This document shows, piece by piece, positions 8,369 through 16,507 of a stretch of 44,251 bases of DNA. This stretch comes from Pseudomonas brassicacearum subsp. neoaurantiaca (GTDB lineage: Bacteria; Pseudomonadota; Gammaproteobacteria; Pseudomonadales; Pseudomonadaceae), in contig NZ_VDLV01000015.1 in NCBI RefSeq assembly GCF_013608025.1, positions 1-44,251 on the forward strand, written 5' to 3'. The translations under genes and the position numbers were made by a program. The notes under the pieces are model-generated. The model worked only from the letters and a program-made list of their open reading frames with translations, was not told the DNA's origin and made no database searches. Position 1 is the first letter of the stretch. Every line of letters starts with the position of its first letter.

Positions 8369-8381
8369 TACTACCTTGGTA
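8369..8381. promoter_or_regulatory. Putative regulator site upstream of the ABC operon
   Basis: TACTACCTTGGTA, an imperfect palindrome 80 nt upstream of the binding-protein start. Close matches lie at 3267-3279, 12330-12342 and 17647-17659, all in promoter regions of this cluster. A NarL/LuxR-type regulator (PedR1 or PedR2) is the likely binder, by inference. Confidence 0.45.
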
Positions 8382-8460
8382 CTGCCCCGGCGGTACTTTC
8401 TGCATATTTCCCCGGGACCACGGCCTTCCTATGCTGGCGCTACCTGCAATGGAGGACGTC

Positions 8461-9627
8461 ATGCGCCGGCTTGTCAGTTACGCCCTGGTCTGCCTGTTTG
8501 CTGCGACAGCCGCCCAAGCCGGCGATGCCGTGCCGTTGCAGGTGCGCATCGGCTACCTCGGCTACCGGCCCGATCCGGGCCCCCTGTTATCCAACGTTAT
8601 CGCCGAACCCACCGACGCCGGGCTGCGCGGCGCCGAACTGGCGATCATCGACAGCAACAGCACCGGACGTTTTCTCAAGCACGACTACCGCCTCGAAAGC
8701 GCCAACGTCGACACCCCCGAAGCGCTCCTGGAGGCCGCCCGTGCCCAGCATGCGCAAGGCCTGCGCCTGTTCGTGGTGAATGCGTCGGGCGAGAGCCTGC
8801 GCCAGCTCAGCGCGGCCCTCCCCGACAGCCTGCTGTTCAACGCCGGCAGCCCCGACGACAACCTGCGCACAACCGACTGCCTGGGTAACGTGCTGCACAC
8901 CCTGCCCGACCGCGCGACCCTCGCCGATGCCCTGATCCAATTCAGTGTCGTGCGCAAATGGCAGCGGGCCTTGCTGATCGTCGGCCAGACACCCGAAGAC
9001 CAGGCCTACGCCGCCGCCTTGCGCCGGGCCATGAAGCGCTTCGGCATGAAGATCGTCGCCGAGAAGCCCTGGCAGTTCGACAACGACCAGCGCCGCAGCG
9101 CCCAGGCCGACATGCCGCTGTTCACCCAGGCCGCCGAGTACGACGTGGTGCTGGTGGCCGACGAGCGCGGCGACTTCGGCGAATACGTGCCCTACCAGAC
9201 CTGGTTCCCGCGCCCGGTGGCCGGCACCCAGGGGCTGACGCCCACCGGCTGGCACAAGACCGTCGAGACCTACGGCGCGGCGCAACTGCAAAAACGCTTC
9301 GAAGCCCTGGCCGGTCGCTGGATGAACGACCGCGACTTCGCCGCCTGGATCGCCGTGCGCAGCATCGCCGCCGCCGTCAGCAAGTTGCGCCAGGACGACC
9401 CGTTCGCCATCCGCCAACTGGCCCTCGGCGACGAGCTGCCGCTGGATGGTTTCAAGGGCCGCAAGCTCAGCTACCGACCCTGGAATGGCCAGTTGCGCCA
9501 ACCGATTCCCCTGGTCCAGCCGCGAGCGCTGGTCAGCACCTCGCCCCAGGACGGCTTCCTGCACCCTTCCAACGAAATGGACAGCCTGGGCTTCGACCGG
9601 CCCGAAGTGAGCTGTCGCTACCCCTGA
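8461..9627 (+). CDS. pedA1: PQQ-associated ABC transporter substrate-binding protein, PedA1-like
   Basis: A 388-residue periplasmic protein, signal peptide residues 1-20 (ending TAAQA). I use the ATG at 8461 because GGAGGA lies just upstream and the signal peptide follows; an earlier ATG adds only a poor leader. It resembles the branched-chain-type (Leu/Ile/Val-binding) fold: VRIGYLGYRPDPGPL near the N-terminus, and DVVLVADERGDFGEYVPYQTWFPRPV later. The family is the substrate-binding component of the ABC system associated with PQQ alcohol dehydrogenases. In P. putida this four-gene system (PedA1A2BC) is needed for growth with low lanthanide, hence presumed lanthanide uptake. It begins an operon with the next three genes (26-nt gap, then two ATGA overlaps). 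Confidence 0.85.
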   Translation: MRRLVSYALVCLFAATAAQAGDAVPLQVRIGYLGYRPDPGPLLSNVIAEPTDAGLRGAELAIIDSNSTGRFLKHDYRLESANVDTPEALLEAARAQHAQGLRLFVVNASGESLRQLSAALPDSLLFNAGSPDDNLRTTDCLGNVLHTLPDRATLADALIQFSVVRKWQRALLIVGQTPEDQAYAAALRRAMKRFGMKIVAEKPWQFDNDQRRSAQADMPLFTQAAEYDVVLVADERGDFGEYVPYQTWFPRPVAGTQGLTPTGWHKTVETYGAAQLQKRFEALAGRWMNDRDFAAWIAVRSIAAAVSKLRQDDPFAIRQLALGDELPLDGFKGRKLSYRPWNGQLRQPIPLVQPRALVSTSPQDGFLHPSNEMDSLGFDRPEVSCRYP

Positions 9628-9653
9628 TCGATCACAACAATAAGGAAAACGCC

Positions 9654-10643
9654 ATGCGCCGCCCCCTGCTCAACCCGGCTCTGCTTCGCCAAGCCCTCGC
9701 CCTGGGCGCCTCGCTGCTCCTTGCCGGTCCCGCTGCCGCCAGCATCGCCTGGGTCTCCAATGAAAAAGACAACAGCCTCAGCCTGATCGACCTGCAGCGC
9801 CTGGAAGTCGTCGAAACCTTGCCGGTGGGCCAACGCCCCCGGGGCCTGTTGTTGTCCCATGACAATCGCCTGCTGTACATCTGCGCCAGCGATTCGGACC
9901 GTGTCCAGGTGATGGACGTCGCCACCCGCAAGATCATCAAGGAACTGCCTTCCGGCAAGGATCCGGAGCAATTCGCCCTGCACCCCAATGATCGCTGGCT
10001 CTATGTTTCCAACGAAGACGATGCGCTGGTCACGGTGATCGACACCCAGACCTCCGAAGTGCTGGGCCAGATAGGCGTGGGCGTCGAGCCCGAAGGCATG
10101 GCTGTCAGCCCCGACGGCAAGTGGGCGGTCAACACCAGCGAGACCACCAACATGCTGCACTGGATCGACACGAGCACCCAGACGTTGGCGGACAGCACGC
10201 TGGTGGATCAGCGTCCGCGTTTTGTCGAATTCAATCGCGAGGGCACGCAGCTCTGGGCCTCGGCGGAAATCGGCGGCACCTTGACCATCCTCGACGTCGC
10301 GACGCGCCAGGTCCTCAAGACCCTGACCTTCCAGATCAAGGGCGTGCACCCGGACAAGGTGCAGCCGGTGGGCATCAAGCTCAGCGCCGACGGCAAGCTC
10401 GCGTTCGTCGCCCTGGGACCGGCCAACCATGTGGCGGTGATCGACGCCAAGACCTTCGAGGTGCTGGATTACCTGCTGGTGGGCCGGCGCGTCTGGCAAC
10501 TGGCGTTCACCCCGGACCAGAAGCAATTGCTGGCGACCAACGGCGTCAGCGGCGATGTCTCGGTGATCGACGTGGAAAGCCGCAAGGTGCTCAAATCGGT
10601 GAAAGTCGGGCGCTATCCCTGGGGCGTGGTGGTGACGCCATGA
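9654..10643 (+). CDS. pedA2: PQQ-associated YVTN beta-propeller protein, PedA2-like
   Basis: A 329-residue exported protein; signal peptide residues 1 to about 27 (ending AAAS). The rest is a seven-bladed YVTN-type propeller with repeats of the form LIDLQRLEVVETLPVGQRPRGL, VMDVATRKIIKELPSG, VIDTQTSEVLGQIGVG and VIDVESRKVLKSVKVG. The start is the ATG at 9654, preceded by AAGGAAAA. It overlaps the ATPase gene by 4 nt (ATGA). The family is PQQ-dependent catabolism-associated beta-propeller; a propeller inside an ABC operon is unusual and could bind ligand or partner proteins in the periplasm. Role unproven. Confidence 0.85.
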   Translation: MRRPLLNPALLRQALALGASLLLAGPAAASIAWVSNEKDNSLSLIDLQRLEVVETLPVGQRPRGLLLSHDNRLLYICASDSDRVQVMDVATRKIIKELPSGKDPEQFALHPNDRWLYVSNEDDALVTVIDTQTSEVLGQIGVGVEPEGMAVSPDGKWAVNTSETTNMLHWIDTSTQTLADSTLVDQRPRFVEFNREGTQLWASAEIGGTLTILDVATRQVLKTLTFQIKGVHPDKVQPVGIKLSADGKLAFVALGPANHVAVIDAKTFEVLDYLLVGRRVWQLAFTPDQKQLLATNGVSGDVSVIDVESRKVLKSVKVGRYPWGVVVTP

Positions 10644-11371
10644 ACGCCTTGGAGGTCAGCGACCTGAGTTTCGCCTACGGCGCCCGGGAAGCCCTGCGCC
10701 AGATCCATTTCAGCGTGCCCGCCGGACACTTCGCCGCGCTCCTCGGGCCCAACGGTGCGGGGAAATCGACGCTGATTGCCTTGCTGACGCGCCTGTATGA
10801 CGTGCAGCGCGGCGAGATCCGGGTCGGCGGCCATTCGCTGCGCACGTCACCGCGCCAGGCCCTGCGCCAGTTGGGCGTGGTGTTCCAGCAAAGCACGCTG
10901 GACCTGGACCTGAGCGTCGAACAGAACCTGCGCTATCACCTCGCGCTGCACGGTGTGTCACGCCGCCAGGGCTGCGCGCGGATCGACGCCGAGCTGGCCC
11001 GCCAACACCTGACGGAGCGGCGCCACGAGCGGGTGCGCAACCTCAACGGCGGCCACCGACGCCGGGTCGAAATCGCCCGGGCGCTGCTCCACGAACCGCG
11101 CCTGTTGCTGCTGGACGAGCCGAGCGTCGGGCTCGATCCGGCCAGTCGCCAGGCCTTGGGGCAGCATATTCGCCAGTTGTGCAACGAACAGGGCATCAGC
11201 GTGCTCTGGACCACTCACTTGCTCGACGAAGTGCAACCCAGCGATGACCTGCTGATCGTGCATCAGGGCCGGCTCGTCGCCAGCGGTCGGGCCGAGGACG
11301 TGAGCGAGAAACACGGCGGCAGCCTCGGCTCGGCCTTCCATCGTTTGACCGCCTCGGGGGTGGCCGCATGA
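10640..11371 (+). CDS. pedB: ABC transporter ATP-binding protein, PedB-like
   Basis: A 243-residue cytoplasmic ATPase that powers the permease encoded next. Walker A GPNGAGKST (about residues 36-44), Q-loop GVVFQQSTLD, signature LNGGHRRRVEIARALL (a divergent LSGGQ with N and H), Walker B LLLLDEPSVGLDP and the H-loop TTHLLDE are all present. The start at 10640 overlaps the propeller stop as ATGA, and its own stop overlaps the permease start in the same way, so the three are translationally coupled. The family is the ATP-binding subunit of the PQQ alcohol dehydrogenase-associated ABC system. The ATPase class resembles exporters with ABC-2 permeases, so import is not obvious from sequence. Confidence 0.87.
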   Translation: MNALEVSDLSFAYGAREALRQIHFSVPAGHFAALLGPNGAGKSTLIALLTRLYDVQRGEIRVGGHSLRTSPRQALRQLGVVFQQSTLDLDLSVEQNLRYHLALHGVSRRQGCARIDAELARQHLTERRHERVRNLNGGHRRRVEIARALLHEPRLLLLDEPSVGLDPASRQALGQHIRQLCNEQGISVLWTTHLLDEVQPSDDLLIVHQGRLVASGRAEDVSEKHGGSLGSAFHRLTASGVAA

Positions 11372-12159
11372 GCGCGTATTGGCAATGTTTCAGCGGCATC
11401 GTGATGCGCGAATGGCTGCGTTTCGTCTTGCAGCGCACGCGGTTGCTCAGCGCCCTGGTGCGACCGTTGTTGTGGCTGCTGGTGTTCGCTGCCGGTTTTC
11501 GGGCGGCGCTGGGCATCGCCATCATCGCGCCCTACGACACCTACATCCCCTACGAGGTGTACATCGTGCCGGGGCTCGCCTGCATGATCCTGCTGTTCAA
11601 CGGCATGCAAGGCTCGCTGTCGATGGTGTACGACCGGGAAATGGGCAGCATGCGCGTGTTGCTGACCAGCCCCCTGCCCCGGGCGTTCCTGCTGGCGAGC
11701 AAGTTGCTCGCGACCTCGCTGATTTCGTTGCTGCAGGTCTACGCCTTCCTCGCCATCGCCTGGCTCTACGGCGTCCAGCCGCCGGCGATGGGCCTGCTGC
11801 TGGCATTGCCGGCGCTGCTGCTGGTGGCGCTGATGCTCAGCGCCCTGGGCCTGTTGTTGTCCAATGCGATCCGGCAACTGGAGAATTTCGCCGGGGTGAT
11901 GAATTTCGTCATCTTCCCGATGTTTTTCCTGTCTTCGGCGCTGTATCCGCTGTGGAAAATGCTCGAGGCCAGCCCCTGGTTGTACTGGCTGTGCGCGGTG
12001 AACCCCTTCACCCACGGCGTGGAACTGGTGCGGTTCGCCTTGTATGGGCAATTCAATGTGCTGGCGATGGCCGTGTGCGTGGGGCTGACGCTGCTGTTCG
12101 CACTGCTGGCGGTGTGGACGTTCAATCCGCAGCATGCGGCGTTGCGCAAGGCCAGTTGA
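11368..12159 (+). CDS. pedC: ABC-2 type transporter permease, PedC-like
   Basis: A 263-residue inner-membrane protein with about six hydrophobic segments (for example VRPLLWLLVFAAGF, ISLLQVYAFLAIAWLYG, LLLALPALLLVALMLSA, VMNFVIFPMFFLSSALYPL and VLAMAVCVGLTLLFALLAVW). The conserved RMVYDRE-like segment is seen as MVYDREMGSMRVLLTSPLPR, typical of ABC-2 membrane proteins such as NodJ and DrrB. It begins at an ATGA overlap with the ATPase gene. ABC-2 permeases normally export, so its association with a periplasmic binding protein and presumed lanthanide uptake is notable. Followed by a REP. Confidence 0.87.
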   Translation: MSAYWQCFSGIVMREWLRFVLQRTRLLSALVRPLLWLLVFAAGFRAALGIAIIAPYDTYIPYEVYIVPGLACMILLFNGMQGSLSMVYDREMGSMRVLLTSPLPRAFLLASKLLATSLISLLQVYAFLAIAWLYGVQPPAMGLLLALPALLLVALMLSALGLLLSNAIRQLENFAGVMNFVIFPMFFLSSALYPLWKMLEASPWLYWLCAVNPFTHGVELVRFALYGQFNVLAMAVCVGLTLLFALLAVWTFNPQHAALRKAS

Positions 12160-12192
12160 CCCCACCCACGCCAATCCTGTGGGTGGAATCCC

Positions 12193-12283
12193 CTGTGGGA
12201 GCGAGCTTGCTCGCGATGGCGGTGGTTCAGCGAGTAAAAATGTGACTGGAAGACCGCTATCGCGAGCAAGCTCGCTCCCACAA
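12193..12283. repeat. REP pair, type II
   Basis: Inverted CTGTGGGAGCGAGC and GCTCGCTCCCACA arms directly downstream of the permease, marking the end of the ABC operon. Confidence 0.9.
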
Positions 12284-12329
12284 GGGCTTGTGCATGACTT
12301 TGGGACCACACCTTTTTTAAGGCCAAAAT

Positions 12330-12342
12330 TACTACTTTAGTA
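12330..12342. promoter_or_regulatory. Putative regulator site upstream of the CxxxCW gene
   Basis: TACTACTTTAGTA, matching 11 of 13 bases of the element at 8369-8381 and lying at nearly the same distance (80 nt) from its downstream start codon. Probably bound by the same LuxR-type regulator; inference. Confidence 0.45.
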
Positions 12343-12422
12343 CCGGTTTTCCTGTCTATGGTCGCATTCACAAGACCTCGACCCTGTCATGTAATGGGCG
12401 CATAACAAAAAGGATAAAAACC

Positions 12423-12956
12423 ATGCCCCGTTTGCTGGCGATCGTCTTGCTGGGCCTGTCGCTGAATGTCGCGCAGGCTGACACTGCGCTGTTTTCCCCG
12501 CAGGGCTATCGCATTACCCAGTATCGCAGCCCGACGCCTGCCGCAGCCGAAGGCGCGCAAACCCTCGACACCGAAGCCTTGCAGCACCTGCTCGGCCAAT
12601 CCCCCGCCCCGGTGCTGATCGACGTGTACCGTCGTCCTTGGGTCCAGGGACGTTTCATCGACACCGAACCCCACGCCAACCTCCCCGGCAGCCTGTGGCT
12701 GGCCAACACCGGCGATGGCGAGCTGGATACGACCTGGCAGGATTACTTCACTTTTCACCTGAGCAAGGCAACCGCCGGACGCCTGGATCAACCACTGGTC
12801 TTTTACTGCCGCTCCGATTGCTGGTTGAGTTGGAACGCGGTAAAACGCGCGGCGGCCATGGGCTATAAACACTTGTATTGGTACCGCGACGGCCTCGATG
12901 CCTGGGAGGCGGCCAACCTGCCCCTGCAAGCCGCCCGCCCCGAACCTTTTCCCTGA
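12423..12956 (+). CDS. PQQ-associated CxxxCW rhodanese-like protein
   Basis: A 177-residue exported protein, signal peptide residues 1-19 (ending VAQA). It is a rhodanese-like domain with the family's distinctive cysteine-tryptophan signature, seen here as C129-RSD-C133-W in FYCRSDCWLSWNAVKRA. The family is the PQQ-dependent catabolism-associated CXXCW protein, although three residues separate the two cysteines here. A periplasmic redox or persulphide function is possible, but no reaction is established. It precedes the agmR/pedR1 regulator by 54 nt and probably shares its promoter. A short AAGGA-like site precedes the ATG. Confidence 0.85.
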   Translation: MPRLLAIVLLGLSLNVAQADTALFSPQGYRITQYRSPTPAAAEGAQTLDTEALQHLLGQSPAPVLIDVYRRPWVQGRFIDTEPHANLPGSLWLANTGDGELDTTWQDYFTFHLSKATAGRLDQPLVFYCRSDCWLSWNAVKRAAAMGYKHLYWYRDGLDAWEAANLPLQAARPEPFP

Positions 12957-13010
12957 TGTGAGCGACCTGCGTGCAACTGCCCCAACACGACAATAACGAG
13001 GTGAATGGCC

Positions 13011-13676
13011 ATGTATAAAATCCTGATAGCCGACGATCACCCACTGTTTCGCGAAGCCATCCACAACGTCATCAGCGACGGTTTTGCCGGCAGCGAGGTG
13101 ATGGAAACCGCCGACCTGGACAGCGCCCTGGCGCTGACCCGCGAACACGACGACCTGGACCTGATCCTGCTGGACTTGAACATGCCCGGCATGCACGGCC
13201 TCAACGGCCTGATCAATTTGCGCAACGAGGCGCCGACCATTCCCGTGGTCATCGTTTCCGCCGAGCAGGACAAGCAGATCGTCCTGCAGGCCATCACTTA
13301 TGGCGCGGTGGGTTTCATCACCAAGTCTTCGCCGCGCTCCCAGATGACCGATGCCATCGAGCAGATCCTCAATGGCAACGTGTACCTGCCGCCGGACATC
13401 ATCCGCACCCAGAAGAGCCCGACGGGCCGGCGCCTGAACGAAACCCCGGCGTTCCCGCCCGAACTGCTCCAGGCCCTGACGCGCAAGCAATTGCTGGTGC
13501 TCGAACGCATGACCAAGGGCGAATCGAACAAGCAGATCGCCTACACGCTGGACATCGCCGAAACCACGGTCAAGGCCCACGTCTCGGCGATCCTGCGCAA
13601 GCTCAACGTGCATAACCGGGTGCAGGCGATTCTCAGTGCAGGGGATATTGATTTCGGGGCTTATTTGCGGCGTTGA
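13011..13676 (+). CDS. pedR1: LuxR-family response regulator PedR1/AgmR (ErbR/ExaE family)
   Basis: A 221-residue NarL/FixJ response regulator. I start at 13011 because the CGAGG site is then about 9 nt away; the ATG at 13005 would sit only 3 nt from it. Receiver: D9-D10 acidic pair, phosphoacceptor Asp55 ([10 protein letters not shown]), Lys in [10 protein letters not shown]. LuxR helix-turn-helix at about residues 150-215 ([22 protein letters not shown], then [15 protein letters not shown]). The sequence is very close to AgmR of P. putida, called PedR1, which activates ped genes; P. aeruginosa relatives regulate ethanol oxidation. It is encoded convergent to the NahK-type kinase, as in those genomes. 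Cognate kinase unknown from sequence alone. Confidence 0.9.
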   Translation: MYKILIADDHPLFREAIHNVISDGFAGSEVMETADLDSALALTREHDDLDLILLDLNMPGMHGLNGLINLRNEAPTIPVVIVSAEQDKQIVLQAITYGAVGFITKSSPRSQMTDAIEQILNGNVYLPPDIIRTQKSPTGRRLNETPAFPPELLQALTRKQLLVLERMTKGESNKQIAYTLDIAETTVKAHVSAILRKLNVHNRVQAILSAGDIDFGAYLRR

Positions 13677-13712
13677 ACGACTGAACACCACAGGGACTGG
13701 GTAGAACATCCC

Positions 13713-13836
13713 TGTGGCGAGGGAGCTTGCTCCCGCTGGGGCGCGAAGCGGCCCCATACCCAGGCACCTCGGTGTGTCAGGCTTGCTCAGGATGGGGCTG
13801 CTTCGCAGCCCAGCGGGAGCAAGCTCCCTCGCCACA
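13713..13836. repeat. REP pair, type I
   Basis: Inverted arms TGTGGCGAGGGAGC and GCTCCCTCGCCACA between the convergent pedR1 and nahK-like genes; it fills most of the 173-nt gap. Confidence 0.9.
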
Positions 13837-13849
13837 AAAGCGGTTCGAC

Positions 13850-16507
13850 TCAACCGCTGGCTGGCTGCCCCAACAAATGACTCATCGCAATCTTCAACTT
13901 CATCGGCCGCACCGGCTTGTGCATCAGCGTGTGCCCAAGCTCGCGGATCTGTTGCTTGAGTTCGTTGCTGTAATTGGCGGTGATCATCATCGCGGGGATC
14001 GGTGAGGTGCGGCAGGCGTTGATCCGGGCCACGGCATCGACGCCGTTCTGGTCGTGGTCCAGGTGGTAGTCGGCAATCAACAGGTCCGCGTCGGCACGAT
14101 AATCGTCCACCTGCCGTGCCAAGTCCTGTTCCGACAATGCCGTCACCACCCGGCAGCCCCAACCTTCCAGCAACGTGCGCATGCCAGCGCAGATTGCCGC
14201 ATCGTTATCCAGAACCCAGATCCGCGCCCCGCGCAGGCGTTCGAGCATCGGCTCGCTCATGTCCAGGCACGGCAGCGGCTTGGGCGCGGTGGCGCTGAGG
14301 GGCACTTCGATGGCGAATACCGAGCCTTTGCCCGGCCATGAACGCACGTGGATCCGGTGCCCGAGGATTCCGGCGATTTTCTCGACAATCGCCAGCCCCA
14401 GGCCCAAGCCACGGTCCTGGTCCGGGCGCTGGACGTCACCACGCTTGAACTCCTGGAAAATCTCCTCCAGGCGATCCTGGGCGATACCAATGCCAGAGTC
14501 CCATACCTCAATCGATGCACGGTTGCCCCGGCGGCGGCATCCGAGCAGTACGCGTCCCTTAGGGGTGTAGCGCAGCGCGTTGCTCAGCAGGTTGCGCAGG
14601 ATCCGCGCCAACAGCTGGATGTCGCTGCGTACCAGCACCGAGCAAGGCACGAAACGCAACTCAAGGCCCTCGCTGCGCGCCACTTGGCGGTACTCGGCCG
14701 CCAAGTTGTCGAGCAGTTCACACAAGGCGAATGGCGCGACATCGGCCTTGATCACGCCGGCATCCAGCTTGGAAATATCCACCAAGGTGCCCAACAGATT
14801 CTCCACGTCCTGCAGCGAATTACTCACGTTGCGCACCAATTGCGCGTTCGCCACCGGCTCGCGGCGTTCGAGCAAGGCGCTGGTGAACAGCCGCGCTGCG
14901 TTCAACGGTTGCAGCAGGTCATGGCTGACCGCCGCGAGGAACTTGGTTTTTGACAGGTTGGCCCGCTCGGCCTCGCGCTTGGCTTCCCGAAGACGCAGTT
15001 CCACCCGGCTGCGCTCGTCGATCTCGCGCAGCAACTGGTCGTTGAGGGTGGTCAATTCGGCGGTGCGTTCCTGCACGCGCTGCTCAAGGTTCTGATAGGC
15101 CTGGTGCAACGCCTCGGCGGTACGACGGCGCTCGGTGATGTCGCGGATCAGCACAAAGATCCCCACCACCTCGCCGTTGGCCAGCCGGTTCGGCACATAG
15201 GAGCGCAGCATGTAGCGCTCCTGGTTGTTGATGTTGGTCTCGGCGAATTCGAACGTCACGCTCTCGCCGGCCAACGCCCGGGCCACGTAGGCTTCCAGGC
15301 GCTGGTAATGTTGTTCGCTATGGGCTTCGCGCAGGCTCTGGCCGAGCATCACGCCACGGGGCCAGCAATACCATTGCTCGTAGACCTTGTTGGTGAACTC
15401 ATAGACCAGATCGGCATTGAGGTAAGCGATCAGCGCCGGTACCTGGTCGGTGATCAGGCGGATCCAGCGCTCGCTCTCGCTCAACGCCTCGGCGTGCTGG
15501 TAACGCTCGGTGATGTCGGTGAAGGTGTTGACGTAGCCACCGGTGGGCAGCGGATGGGTGCGGATCTCCAGAACCCGCCCATCCGAGAGGCGCTGCTCGC
15601 ATTCCTGGATGAGCCGGCCATTGCCGTCGCGACTGGCCGGCGTCAGCAGTTGCAGTTCGCTGTCGGCGATCACCTCGTTGAACGGCCGATGGGCCGCCAC
15701 CGGCGCCAGGCCACTGAGTTCCAGAAAGCGCCGATTCCACAACTCCAGCACGCCTTGGGCGTTGACCATCGCGACGCCCTGGGACAGGTTGTCCACGGCG
15801 CGCTGCAACAGATGGGATTTCTGCGCGACGGCTTGTTCGCGGCGCACGGTTTCGCTGAGTTTGACGTCGGTGATGTCGGTGAACAGAATCACCCGCCCAC
15901 CTTCCTGGGTCGGCCGCTCGCTGACCTGTAGCCAGCGCCCGTTCTGCAAGCGGTACAACACCGGTTCGTCGGGCTGGCCGCGGGTTTCTTCGCTGAACAA
16001 ACCATTGGCGGTCATCAGGCGCTTGACCTCGGCAAGGCGCATCCCCGCGATGATCCGTACGCGGCTGTGGGCCCAGAACGCCTTGAAACGGCTGTTGAAC
16101 AGCACGATGCGTTGCTGCTCGTCGAACAGCACGAACGCATCGGAAATGCTTTCGATCGCATCGATCAAGTGCCGATGCGCCGTTTCCGCCCGCAAGCGAG
16201 CTTCGCCAAGCAAATGGTTGCCCGCCTTGAGCTCGGCCATGGCCTGGTTCAAGGCATCGGTGCGCTCGCGTACCTGCTCGGCCAGTACCACCGAATGCTG
16301 GAAGGCCGCGTACGGGTCGCTGCCCCGGGTCACGCCGGATTCCACCCGTTCGATCAGCGCGTCGTTGATGCGTCGCAGCTTGTGGTTTTCATGCTGTAGG
16401 GCGGCGAGCTGCGCCTGCGGCTCAGCGATGTCCGGGGACGCGATGGCGGGCAATGGCAACTCCGGTGAACGTCTGGTTGATGTGCATGCCATTGAACTGT
16501 TCTCCAT
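13850..16507 (-). CDS. nahK: PAS-domain hybrid sensor histidine kinase, NahK (ErcS') family
   Basis: An 885-residue cytoplasmic hybrid kinase with no transmembrane segment. Order: coiled coil (about 28-110), three PAS domains (about 112-215, 232-335, 345-460, each ending in FTDIT- or IRDITER-type linkers), a coiled coil (462-520), HisKA with His529 (AAVSHDLLQPLN), HATPase (VWDSGIGIAQ, then GLGLGLAIVEKIA) and a C-terminal receiver with Asp813 (LLIADYHLD). In P. aeruginosa the homologue PA1976 pairs with the haem NO sensor NosP and feeds the HptB phosphotransfer protein. The start overlaps the end of the upstream nosP gene by about 86 nt; the weak ribosome site and a second ATG at 16490-16492 leave the true start open. 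Confidence 0.87.
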   Translation of the reverse strand: MENSSMACTSTRRSPELPLPAIASPDIAEPQAQLAALQHENHKLRRINDALIERVESGVTRGSDPYAAFQHSVVLAEQVRERTDALNQAMAELKAGNHLLGEARLRAETAHRHLIDAIESISDAFVLFDEQQRIVLFNSRFKAFWAHSRVRIIAGMRLAEVKRLMTANGLFSEETRGQPDEPVLYRLQNGRWLQVSERPTQEGGRVILFTDITDVKLSETVRREQAVAQKSHLLQRAVDNLSQGVAMVNAQGVLELWNRRFLELSGLAPVAAHRPFNEVIADSELQLLTPASRDGNGRLIQECEQRLSDGRVLEIRTHPLPTGGYVNTFTDITERYQHAEALSESERWIRLITDQVPALIAYLNADLVYEFTNKVYEQWYCWPRGVMLGQSLREAHSEQHYQRLEAYVARALAGESVTFEFAETNINNQERYMLRSYVPNRLANGEVVGIFVLIRDITERRRTAEALHQAYQNLEQRVQERTAELTTLNDQLLREIDERSRVELRLREAKREAERANLSKTKFLAAVSHDLLQPLNAARLFTSALLERREPVANAQLVRNVSNSLQDVENLLGTLVDISKLDAGVIKADVAPFALCELLDNLAAEYRQVARSEGLELRFVPCSVLVRSDIQLLARILRNLLSNALRYTPKGRVLLGCRRRGNRASIEVWDSGIGIAQDRLEEIFQEFKRGDVQRPDQDRGLGLGLAIVEKIAGILGHRIHVRSWPGKGSVFAIEVPLSATAPKPLPCLDMSEPMLERLRGARIWVLDNDAAICAGMRTLLEGWGCRVVTALSEQDLARQVDDYRADADLLIADYHLDHDQNGVDAVARINACRTSPIPAMMITANYSNELKQQIRELGHTLMHKPVRPMKLKIAMSHLLGQPASG

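Noticed and set aside
8587..9564. A 325-codon minus-strand frame inside the pedA1-like gene
   Set aside because: Shadow of an exported binding-protein gene with a clear signal peptide and family match on the plus strand.
12134..12340. Short ORF encoding GSELARD and RASSLPQG strings
   Set aside because: These residues are translations of REP arms and recur at every REP in the window.
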